64,000 nucleotides of DNA from Galeopsis tetrahit (lineage: Eukaryota > Streptophyta > Magnoliopsida > Lamiales > Lamiaceae): the NCBI GenBank assembly GCA_963675135.1, contig OY776129.1, forward strand, positions 61,133,028 to 61,197,027, written 5' to 3'. The stretch's first letter is position 1; the number at the start of each line of letters is the position of its first letter. The notes under the pieces were generated by a model, which had not been told where the DNA came from, did not search any database, and worked only from the letters and a program-made list of their open reading frames with translations. Position numbers and translations under genes: made by a program. Below are positions 24,367-34,057 of this stretch, piece after piece.

Positions 24367-25513
24367 TTAATAATTAAGATTTAAAATTAATTTTAGTATA
24401 AAATATAGTAGTATAGTTTATTTTAAATGTATTCATAGGACTTCCCTCTTTTGAGCTCAAAAATAAAATAAATAAACTTCAATTCATGATTGGAATATGG
24501 AGCTCAAGTAAAGAGGGAGTGATGCATGTAAGTATATCACTTTTTCATTCAACAATTTTCTGCTTTTTTTTTTCTTTTTTTTCGAGGGTGTGTATATATA
24601 TAGGTGACAACCAATGAAAGTCAGTGTTAATGTTTCTTGTGTTTAAATGATAGGATTGTGTTTAAAAAATTAACTGAATATACAACTATTGAAATATTGT
24701 ATGGATGAGAGTCTCTCCAAAGGGCATGTGCAAATAGTATTATTGGACAAGTTACAACTTTTCATGGTTTGAAAGACAAAAAGATAAAGATTTGTGTATA
24801 TTATACTGTGATCTAGAATCGGGATTCTTGAGTTTTTCCATTAATAAAAATGTCGTTTGTATCCTGCCTTTATCTAGCATCCACTTCTCAATGCAGAGAT
24901 AAAGACTTGTGTATATTATACTGTGATTTAGAATCGGAATTCTTCAGTTTTTGGTGGAAATGGTTTCTCTGTGGCTCAGTGTTCATCCCATTCTTCTTCA
25001 ACCTTTGCTTTTTTTTTTTTTTTTTAGCAATTTTTTAAAAATAAATTAGCAGCAAACTTACATAGGTACCTCAAACCAAAACAGAAGAGTTTTTGATACA
25101 GCAAAACATAAGCTCTATGACAATGAAAATTAAATTTGAGAAACTCCCACGGTTTTGTGAGAGCCCGTCTTTGAAAGGAGTGTTCCTAAAAAAGACATCA
25201 TAGAAGGAAAAATTAGGTCGACAAATTCTTAATTTAATTAAAAAAAAAAGGTCGAAGACGTCAAAAGCAGATCTAAGACGATATACAATACATATTTCAT
25301 GATTTTGTTTACATTACACATATAACCTGCGTTTCATATTTTGGACTCAAAATATATTCACTAGCAACATAAAGATTTGAAAAGGTTGAGATGAAGATCG
25401 AAATGCAAACTTTGCTCAAGTTGCCTCAAATGGAAAAAGGCAGATTTCGAAGAAGAAGATGATATGAAATTAGGGCAAATGAAAACCAACACAAATTTTT
25501 GCTTTAAATACAT
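24367..25513. other. Intergenic, no gene recognised
   Basis: AT-rich DNA. Two near-identical stretches of about 30 bp (around 24790 and 24905, TTGTGTATATTATACTGTGA) form a spaced direct repeat. No coding or RNA signal. Confidence 0.5.
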
Positions 25514-25522
25514 AAAGGGTAA

Positions 25523-25755
25523 GGGTTGGTCTGCTATGGACTCGAGTGCATGTTGTGCACTCTAGTCCATGTTGCACTTTTCAGTTACTGACTTACACTT
25601 TTTGGTAAATGGTGTTGCACTTTTCAATTATTAAACTGTATAAGTAATAATTGAAAAGTGCAACACCATTTAGCAAAAAGTGTAAGTCAGTAAACTGAAA
25701 AGTGCACATGGACTAGTGTGCACAGCATGCACTCGAGTGCATACTAGACTTTACC
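25523..25755. mobile_element. MULE-type fold-back MITE, copy B
   Basis: The 233-bp element has long inverted arms, so a single strand folds almost end to end (GTGTTGCACTTTTCAATTAT against its complement at the centre). An exact 9-bp duplication, AAAGGGTAA, flanks it at 25514-25522 and 25756-25764. Its ends are GGGTTGGTCTGCTATGGACT and, inverted, GGTAAAGTCTAGTATGCACT. It is non-coding. Confidence 0.85.
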
Positions 25756-26084
25756 AAAGGGTAAATGTGTAATCTAGGCCGACGAGATAGCCCAACATGA
25801 CTGATTTGGGCTGTTAACTCCCTACAGGGAACAATGAATAGCAACGAGCCTCAAAACTATCTCAGGCCAGTCAAATATGAACCAAAACTTGTTTAACTAA
25901 GATAACCCATGTTGGGTTATCTATAGCTACCAAACAGACCCTTAGATAATACGGATCACGGTATATTTGTCCCTCCAATTGTGAAAAAGAGAAAAAGCGG
26001 GTGTACCATTTACCTACAATGATGTTCAGGTCTTCATTCTCAAATCGAGACAACCTCGGTTTCAAACTATTTTAATATATAGTA

Positions 26085-26560
26085 CTCCCTTCATTCCATA
26101 AGTGTTTGCACCATAAAATGATCAAATTTTTTAAGAAAAAATTGTAATGAGTGAAGTTTTAAGATGTAATTTTGTAAAGTTAAATGAATAAAGTAAAGAG
26201 AGTGGTTGGAATGAGTGTAAAAGTAATGACATTTTAACCCCAAGGAGTTGGCCTAGTGGTATAGGCTTGGGACTTAGGAGTATGCTCCTCTCTAGGTCTC
26301 AGGTTCGAACCCTCTAAGGTGCAAACAATTTCTATGGGGTCATGTCCATACAGAGCGCAAAGCTCTGGCTTTAAACGGGACCCCCGCAAGTGGGCGGTGG
26401 GATTGGTCCCCCGGGATTAGTCGGTCATAGAATCGGAAACCCGAGACTTCAAAAAAAAAGTAATGACATTTTGTGTAAGTATTTGAATATTGCGAGGGTA
26501 AATTTTATGAAATAGTTTCTTTTTTAGGGATGTGCAAACAATTGTAGAATAAACAACTAG
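26085..26560. mobile_element. Stowaway-like MITE split by a SINE
   Basis: It starts CTCCCTTCATTCCATAAGTG after TA. The internal sequence (GATGTAATTTTGTAAA, AAAAGTAATGACATTTTGTG, ATTGCGAGGGTAAA) is related to the MITE at 36971-37238. The SINE at 26236 interrupts it, leaving a duplicated AAGTAATGACATTTT. The right terminus is decayed, so the end coordinate is approximate. Confidence 0.55.
26236..26457 (+). mobile_element. tRNA-derived SINE, near full length
   Basis: The tRNA-like head carries an A box (TGGCCTAGTGG, 26249-26259) and a perfect B box (GGTTCGAACCC, 26302-26312). The unrelated body contains GGCTTTAAACGGGACCCCCG and ends CCGAGACTTC plus an A run. A 15-bp duplication, AAGTAATGACATTTT, lies at 26221-26235 and 26458-26472. 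These are the marks of a SINE transcribed by RNA polymerase III and mobilised by a LINE. It belongs to the same family as the truncated copy at 3093. Confidence 0.9.
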
Positions 26561-26639
26561 ACAATGAATCATACAATGATTGTAAATGAAGTTCTTTTCA
26601 TATGGATTCTTACTGGAGTATTTTTTTTTTAAAGTCAAT

Positions 26640-27300
26640 CAGAGATGGAGTTATGTAGTAGGTATGGCCAAAGTAGTTTTCAGGCCATCCCCTACAATGG
26701 ACAGTCCTGCCCAGTCTTGTTGAATGGTGAGTAGTGGTGGATTATGTATCTACCTGCTTTTGACATCTCTAATTCTCAACTAATATCTTACAGTAATACA
26801 CTCATTTTTGGGATAAACCTCTCCAAAAAGGTTGAGCATGATTTAAAAAATAAAATAATCTTCTTATCCTTGTACACATCAATCAATACTGTACAATATT
26901 AAGCGAGTTCAAAATACAGATGTACTAGCAAGCAAGATTCGATGTACACAACTAAACAAAGGAGATAATTCAATGAGCAATGTGTTGGCACACCATATCG
27001 AGTGAAACTGTAAAAGTGAAGCAGTGTGTCCTTTTCTTTTGCTTTTTTGATACTACACGCGCATACACAAACCCACGTGTGAGTGGTCAAAATAAGATGG
27101 AAATAAACCTTTTGTTTCTATCCATACCATTATTTTGCCTCTGTTTTTTTTTTCTTTTTTTCTTTTGTAAATCGTGTCTTAACACTTTTCCCCATCCAAC
27201 CTTTATTACTATTAAGACACTACCAACAACCCCATGCTCCACACTTCATACGCCACTTTGAATACCACCTAAGAAATCCCCAAACCAAATTAACCAAAAA
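26640..27300. other. Intergenic, no gene recognised
   Basis: No coding or repeat signal was recognised apart from pyrimidine-rich patches near 27140-27170. Confidence 0.4.
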
Positions 27301-27398
27301 AGTTGAGGTAAAAAGATGCCACTCCCTTTCTTCAACAATTGTGGGCTTCCTCTTTGTCTTTCAGGAGTCTCTCATCCTCTTGCTCTACACAAAGAGTA

Positions 27399-27453
27399 TC
27401 TCTCTCTCACTCTCACTCTCACACTCACACTCACTCACACACACACACACACT
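27399..27453. repeat. CT/CA-rich microsatellite in a probable 5' leader
   Basis: A (CT)n and (AC)n tract lies 33 bases before the ATG of the small ORF at 27486. Such tracts are common in plant 5' UTRs. Confidence 0.6.
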
Positions 27454-27485
27454 CAAAGTCTAACAAATCTTGTTGACTTTTTAGG

Positions 27486-27680
27486 ATGAAGGATCATGAT
27501 CGGAGAAGGGAGGCTATGAAAAGGATGAAATTTCAAGAAAATTTGCAAGGGTATGAGATTATCAGAACTCCAAATAGAGAGGAATATGGAGGTTGCAGTG
27601 ATATTATCAATGGCGATGGTACTGTAAAGATCCAAGATTTGTCATGCATTGCTCTGCCCCGTACTGCAAAAGCAGCATGA
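27486..27680 (+). CDS. Possible small hypothetical protein, 64 aa
   Basis: The ORF encodes a hydrophilic 64-residue protein, very basic at the N-terminus (KDHDRRREAMKRMKF), with a middle EIIRTPNREEYGG and an end LSCIALPRTAKAA. I do not recognise a family. Three things favour a real gene: it sits in the only less AT-rich stretch of the area, the ATG follows a pyrimidine-rich leader typical of plant 5' UTRs, and a plausible 3' UTR follows. It could also be one exon of a longer gene or chance. No signal peptide, membrane segment or cysteine pattern is seen. Confidence 0.4.
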   Translation: MKDHDRRREAMKRMKFQENLQGYEIIRTPNREEYGGCSDIINGDGTVKIQDLSCIALPRTAKAA

Positions 27681-28286
27681 CTACTGTAACTTTAGTAGAT
27701 TTCATTAGCGGTTTGCTTGGTTCATGCTCTAATTATTGTCTTACATTAGTATCTGGTAACGAAGAAATCCTACCATGAATGTTACTATTATTCTATATGT
27801 TTTATTTATTAGAGAGAGAGAATTATAATTTCACAAGTCTAGTCTATTATTGCTGTCTAGGGACTATTACTTTATGTGGGACTATTACTGTTCTATAATT
27901 TCACATCTCATACACCTGTTCTGTTACATTATCACACAATTTGTACATACATAAAAAATCACATTAAAAGTTCTTTTGTGTTTTAGTACTTGTTTTGCTC
28001 AAAATACAATAGGGTTGAAAACTAACTTAAAAACACACACACACATTGGAAAAACTAAATAATCTAATGGTAAAGACTTCTGCTGCAGAACATGAAAATG
28101 CAAGATGCTATGTCTTGCTGATGTTTTGGGCATTGCAGTTAGGTTTTGGTTCAAGGTTGACATAATTGGCATACAGATATGTAAGATATGTTCAAGTGTT
28201 GATTACAAACCATTACCACTTATATACCTAAAATTTGGTGCCCATATTGAGTTCAAACTTAGGCACAAAAGAGTTGCGGCAAAACC

Positions 28287-28672
28287 TTATTCAGCTACTG
28301 TTGTTCGAAGAGGCAAAGAACTTTCCACTTCCTTAGTCTCCGAACTCCTTTCTGAAACAACTTTCGACATGCTAAACATCTAACAAAACATGAAGGGTAG
28401 ACATCAGCAATCATATATCACATTACAGAGGAGAAAATCACAAATTTCTTTAGCTCTAAATAATTAAAAAAAAGTCAACAAGGAACCTTCTTGATTGTCT
28501 TCTGGAAGCAAGTCTTGTGTTCGTCCATGGAAGCATGGATGAACTCATCAATGTGATCTTTCACATCTTCTAGAAAAGTTGCACTCTCACTTTTCTTCTT
28601 CCGGCATGAAGCCACAGCTGGTGTAAGAGTTGCAGGTGATGGTTTCTCATTTGGAGCATTTTCAGTTGCCAT
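28287..28672 (-). CDS. Small conserved plant protein, 92 aa, 2 coding exons
   Basis: The coding exons are 28672-28487 and 28379-28287, joined by a GT-AG intron of 107 bp in phase 0. The protein starts MATENAPNEKPSPATLT and has a charged helical core, FLEDVKDHIDEFIHASMDEH. It continues in exon 2 as MFSMSKVVSERSSETKEVES and ends LPLRTTVAE. I recognise this as an uncharacterised, widely conserved plant-only small protein; no biochemical function is known to me. There is no signal peptide or transmembrane segment. A 5' UTR intron probably spans 28686-29617 (AAG|GTATTT donor, CATAG acceptor). GGGCCCA and AGCCCA motifs in the upstream region (29760-29785) resemble the site II elements of growth-related promoters. 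Confidence 0.75.
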
Positions 28673-28685
28673 TGGTGGTTGCTAC

Positions 28686-29617
28686 CTATGTAACATTTGG
28701 CACAATATGAAGACACAAGCCGCTGAATATAACAGCAAAATAGAAGTGGGAAAATAATGGTAAAAGCATATATTAACAGCATAAATAAAAACATCAAGAA
28801 CAATATCTCAACTAAGTAGGAGATAAAAAGGATGAATTTCATGAATTATATAAAACATGCGCCTTCATTAAGTTTTCCATTGAGAAAGACCCGCACTAAA
28901 CAAATTATTCATCTCAACTGGCGTAACTAACAACAAAAGCCACTAAAACCTTGAGGACATGCTAGATGCAAGAGCTTTTCCACCCACTTGTGGGGAGACT
29001 CAAATGGATAGATTGGATTTAAGTTAAGGTTCAAATTCATAATAAGAAATTCATTGAGACTGTAAAGCTAATTTCAAAATATGAGCTAAACTACTTAAGT
29101 TGTCTTATAGGATCTTTAAAACCACCTAAAATGAAGCCTTCTCGTACCTAAATCCTTGAATCCTGATACAACCTCAAGAGAATAAAAATATGAACTCAGA
29201 ATCATAGTGATAGCTAGTTCTTGGTCAATTAGCAACTCAATCGTTTTCTGTTACATACAAACTTATCACACCACTGACAGAAATCGTATGGAAAAGTTTC
29301 CAATTCCTAAGCCAAATCCATAGAAATTGCTCGTGCAACTAATCAAGCTCAATTTTGTTATGATCTCTCAATTAAGGTTACACATATAAATGAAGAAGGC
29401 AAACCGCTCGATGAAATGCCCCAGAGTGATTAAGACTCCAAAAAAAACAGCACACTTCCCAACCCCCTTGTCCCATTTCGTAACTGCGATTCATCCCTCG
29501 GATCATGTTTACAAAATAATGAATAGGGAAAAACAAAATCGCGCATTGGAAGTGACGATCAACGATAACAAGAATCAGGAAATTTCATTAATAAAAGCGA
29601 GGGAAAAAGTAAAATAC
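28686..29617 (-). other. Probable 5' UTR intron of the 92-aa protein gene
   Basis: On the minus strand the donor reads AAG|GTATTTTAC at 29617 and the acceptor CATAG at 28686, just 13 bases before the start codon. This is supported by splice-site sequence only. No other gene is seen inside it. Confidence 0.5.
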
Positions 29618-29828
29618 CTTTGCTTTCGCCTTGATGATAAAATTTCTTTTAGACTAGTCGGTTCACCAAAAACCAATTAAGAAACGACGAGAATGGTTTT
29701 GAAGTTTCTTGCTGGAAGGGAATTCAGAGGTTATGGGCTTTAATATAATGTTGGCTCTACTGGGCCCACAACGAAAGCCCACATCAATACTACACGGATG
29801 GATGTCCACCAAATTTTTTTTTTTTTAA

Positions 29829-30827
29829 GGGTTGGGTTATATACCCTCCAGCTTTGTTAGATACGCTCCCCCTTCATTTTTATTAATTAAATATTCATAC
29901 AAAATATCAATTTTACCCTTTTACTAAAACAGATTAAAATACATAAACTCCGACTTACAATTTAAACCCTAACCCTAGAATTAGACAGTCACTGCTCCAC
30001 CACTCGGCGCCGCCGCCGACACCACCACCACCACCAAATTTAGAAATTGAAAAAAAAAAACTTATATTCGACAAACCAGTGTCGACCAAAAGCCCTCTCG
30101 TCAACACTGGTTTGTCGATCAAAAACCTCTCCGTCGACACTGATTTGTCAACCAAACACATCCCCGTCGACACTGGTTCGTCGAAAGAATTTAAAAAATA
30201 AAAATATTCGACAATAAAGGGTCGACCGACCACTCTCATCTCATCGACCATTGAGGGTCGATGAGAGTGGTCGGTCGACCTGCCGAAAAAAAAAAAAAAA
30301 AAACCAAACAAACCTGGATGGGCGGCGAGCGACGGAAGTGGGAGGGAGGCGGCGGGAGCGTGGCTAGTTGGGGGAAGAGCCGGCGGTCGCTCGACAAAAG
30401 AGGCGGCGCCGCCGCCTGTTACAAAGACGAAAAAAAAGGAAGTGCGATGGGGAGGGAGGGGAAGATCGGGCGGCGCGAGGGGGAGGGAGGCGAAGTGCGA
30501 CTGCGACGACAATGGCGAGGGGGGGGAGTGAGACGGCGACGGCGAGGGAGGGGGAGTGCGAGCGGGAGCGGCGGCGACAACTGGGCATGGAGCGGCGGCA
30601 ATGGAGGAGTGAGGCGTGAAGAAGAAGAAGGTGAGGAGAGTGGATTTGGGGGAAAAATGAGAAAAAATAGGGTTTTATGGGGGGTGTGCATTTATCCCAC
30701 TGAATTTTAGGATAAAGGGTATAATAGATAATTTGGGGGGAGTGCATCTATCGCAGATGTGTTTTGAGGGGAGTAGTTGTATCCGGTGAGTGTATCTAAC
30801 AAAGCTGGAGGGGTATATACCCATCCC
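29829..30827. mobile_element. GC-rich TIR element with 9-bp TSD (MULE-like, non-autonomous)
   Basis: The 999-bp segment has terminal inverted repeats of about 40 bp. The left begins GGGTTGGGTTATATACCC and the right, inverted, GGGATGGGTATATACCCC; both then read TCCAGCTTTGTTAGATAC. A 9-bp duplication, TTTTTTTAA, lies at 29820-29828 and 30828-30836; it is exact but of low complexity. The middle (30000-30650) is strongly GC-rich, unlike all neighbouring DNA. It contains about four imperfect repeats around GTCGACACTGGTTTGTCG (30060-30185). Open frames on both strands there are low-complexity Arg/Gly or Pro/Ser stretches without a domain. A Pack-MULE is possible, but no donor gene was recognised. 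Confidence 0.75.
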
Positions 30828-30985
30828 TTTTTTTAATCAGTTTATTGCATAATTAATTTAATGGAAAATTTGCAAAAATACAAAGAAAACGAGAGACAAC
30901 CATGCGTTTTGGATAAATGCGCCCATTCGTTTTGGATAAATGCGCAACGAATGAGTCTGCATGGCTACGCGTTTTATTGTGATTT

Positions 30986-33482
30986 TTTTTTTTTGATCGG
31001 TAAAAGGTGTTTTTATTCATAGTGGGTACAAGAGATACCCGAAAATCAGTGTACAAGTGTTTTCAACTAGGCGAAAAGTAGAGCTTTATGCTACATGTGA
31101 TCTCAACTCATGCACTTAAGTGGGTCTGTCACCCAGGTTTTGAAAGAGGAGGCAATTTGAGTAGGATACTTGATTGTGCACCAACTCCAAAGTCTTGCCT
31201 TTAACTCCTCCTTAGTCTTTGTGATCGAGAAAGTCTCATTCCTAAAGAGGACTGCATTTCTTCCTTTCCATATGAGCCACACCACGCACATCCATATACA
31301 TGTGGCAATCTTCTTTCCGTTTCTTCCCCTGATGAGGCCTCCAAAACTTCGGAAATGATATAGCAGGTCTGACGGTGGTGCCGATGGTAAGTTGAGCCAA
31401 TTCAGACATTCCATCCACACTTGGTATGCTTGAGGACATTCCAGGAAGATGTGTTTCTCAGATTCATCGCTTTCACCGCATAGTACACACCTTAGGTCGT
31501 CATTCTGGTTCAGGATGTTTCTTCTTCTTAGGTTGGACCGAGTTGGTAGCCTACCCCATAGGAGTCTCCACGCGTGGGCCTTAACTTTTGATGGGGCGAA
31601 ATTCTTCCAAATGCTTTTGAAGCCTTGTGTCTGCTCGTCGTTCAGTTGAGTATCATGACCTTAGTTGAACAGGGTCGCATATGTCTCCTTTGTAGAGAAC
31701 TTCCCTGTGTTTGATGCACTCCATTTCCACGAGTCTTCAAGTCCTTCCTTTGGTTGAGACCTGTCCATCACAGATATCAGATCGTTAAGCAATCCTAGTT
31801 CCCTATCAAACATTGTCCTTCTCCATCTCCATATCCATCTCCAGTTTTCCCCCTCCCATACCCCCATATCCCCCACTTTTTTCTCTTTATCTATGCTAAT
31901 CTGGTACAATCTTCTAAACCTATCCTTGAAAATTCCTTCCCCCGACCAATTTTCCTCCCAAAAAGAAGAATTTCTCCCATCCCCTAGTTTCTTTAAGAGG
32001 TAGCCCTGGAACCAACCCCCTTCTCCCTCACCTACCTCCTTTAGAACGTCCTTCCACCATAAAGAAACCCTCCCTACCCGCCCTATTGGGAATAGACTAT
32101 ACCCGTTCTCCCCTGGAGCCTCATACCTAGACCTAATTACCCTTGCCCACAAACTGTTTTTTTCATTTAGATATCTCCATCCCCATTTCCCCAGTAGAGT
32201 TTTATTAAAAATTTCAATATCTCTAACTCCTAGACCTCCTAGTTGTTTCGAATTGCAGACTTTTTTCCATTCAATCCATGCCACTCTCTTCCCGTTTGAC
32301 CCACCCCCCCAAAGGAAGTTGCGTTGTAATCTTACAATCTCACTCATGGTTTTTTTTGGTATGTGGTAAAAAGACAGATAGTATGTTGGAAGAGAAGAGA
32401 TAACCGAGTTTAACAACGTGATCCTGCCGCCCATCGAGATCTTCTTATCGTCCCATCTTGCTAGCCTGTTTTTTATTCTGTCCACAATCGAGGCCCATTC
32501 CGCCGCTTTCCTGTGGTTGGAGCCCACTCTCATTCCCAGATATGTGAACGGGATATTTTCAATTCTACACCCAAGGATCTCCGCCATGTCTCTTAGAGTG
32601 TTTTCTTCCACATTTACTCCACTCACCGAACACTTCTCAAAGTTGATTTTTAGGCCTGACATCAGTTCCATATTTATGAGTACTCGCCTCATCGTCCACG
32701 CGTTCTCCAGGTTTGCGTCCCCCATAAGAATGGTGTCGTCCGCAAATTGTAGATGTGACACTCTAATATTTTCTCGCCCAATTTCAGCTGCTTTATACAG
32801 TCCTTCTTCAGTTGCTCTTTCCATGAGGATACTCAATCCTTCTGCAGCAATTAGAAATAAGAAGGGAGATAGAGGGTCCCCTTGTCTTAATCCCCTCTCC
32901 ATTTTGAATTCTCCAGAAGGGCTGCCATTTACTAGGACCGTTGCTGATGCTGTCGTCACACACTCCATTACCCATTTTCTCCATTTTGGATGGAAATTGA
33001 GCCTTTCCATCATGAGTTCTAAGTAGCCCCAATCGACCGAGTCGTAGGCTTTTGCGAAGTCAATTTTGAAGAAGGCTCGTACTAGCTTTTCCCTTTTTGC
33101 TTCATCGATCGCTTCGTTTAGGATAACCACGCTATCCAAAATATTCCTGTTTCCGATGAACGCGGATTGTGCTTCAGAGATAATAGATGGTAGTACAGAT
33201 CCAAGTCTTTTTGCCAAGATTTTAGATATGATCTTGTAAATACCCCCCACCAAGGATATTGGCCTGAAGTCGTTTAGATCTGTACTAACCTCCTTTTTTG
33301 GTATGAGCACAATGAACGTAGGATTGAAGACTTTCACCAATCTTCCATGGGTATGGAACTCCTCCATAAGTTTGATGAAGTCAGTTTCCATTAGGTGCCA
33401 GAATTTCTTTAAGAATTCAAAATTGAAGCCATCAGGTCCAGGGCTTTTCGTGTTGTCACACTCATCTATGGCATTTCGGGTG
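30986..33482 (-). mobile_element. 5'-truncated LINE retrotransposon
   Basis: The element runs on the minus strand from a truncated 5' end near 33482 to a poly(A) tail that appears as a T run at 30986-30997. It holds the C-terminal two thirds of ORF2. Endonuclease and ORF1 are absent. I looked for a target-site duplication around 30985 and 33483 and could not find one. Confidence 0.85.
31103..33482 (-). pseudogene. LINE ORF2: reverse transcriptase and zinc-binding tail
   Basis: The frame opens without a start codon near 33482 (SPGPDGFNFEF). It then shows the LINE reverse transcriptase blocks FRPISLVGGIYKIISKILA, AFFKIDFAKAYDSVDW, GLRQGDPLSPFLF and FADDTILMGD, the last containing the catalytic Asp pair. 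A long C-terminal part follows, with the zinc-binding motif LRCVLCGESDESEKHIFLEC (around 31440-31500). One in-frame TAA at 31663-31661 interrupts it; the same frame then continues to the natural end at 31103. Apart from that stop and the 5' truncation the frame is intact, implying a fairly recent insertion. It cannot move by itself without the endonuclease. Confidence 0.9.
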
Positions 33483-34057
33483 TAAAAATCGAGTTGATCT
33501 TGTATTCTAAATTATTTGGGTAAGAGTAGAAAATCTACTGAGAATATATGACATGCTTGTAAAAGTTTTTTTTGGGATGGATGCTAAAAGAGTCTAAATG
33601 AATAATTCCATCCAAAAATCTTCTTTTGAAAAAATCCTTTTTTTTTTTTCAATGGAAATGAATTAGTCTTTACTCTTAAGTTGGACTTTCTTTACTTTTA
33701 GAAAAAATGATAGTATTAGATTTTTTTTTATATTATTTTTTGGATAAGACAATCCGCCTCAATTAAATGTTAATTAATTATGATGATTTCTTGTGATCAT
33801 TTATCATCGATCATATTTATGTATCCTGGCAGGTGTGCACCTTAATAATATTGTTAATAAGCACATAATATTTTCTCAATATTTAATAATCTAATATTAA
33901 AATTTACGAACTGGAATTAAAAAAAAAAAGGTTATTTCACTTTATTTAAAACAAAAACATAAAAATGGTCTGATAGATATATTGTGAGGTGAGAGACATC
34001 ACCATCACCATGTTATTATATAAACTTGTATGATCCTTCAAACCTAAAATGTGAGAA
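33483..34057. other. Intergenic AT-rich DNA, no gene recognised
   Basis: Low-complexity sequence between the LINE and the cystatin-like gene. Confidence 0.5.

Noticed and set aside
26249..26312. tRNA gene candidate
   Set aside because: The A and B boxes are present but the cloverleaf is incomplete and the body, poly(A) and TSD show that it is a SINE.
29955..30747. Several 80-185 aa ORFs on both strands
   Set aside because: Low-complexity Arg/Gly/Pro/Ser frames caused by the GC-rich interior of a TIR element; no domain.
32418..33026. 202-aa plus-strand ORF
   Set aside because: Antisense shadow of the LINE reverse transcriptase.
30986..33482. Target-site duplication for the LINE
   Set aside because: Candidate matches near 30985 and 33483 were no better than chance.
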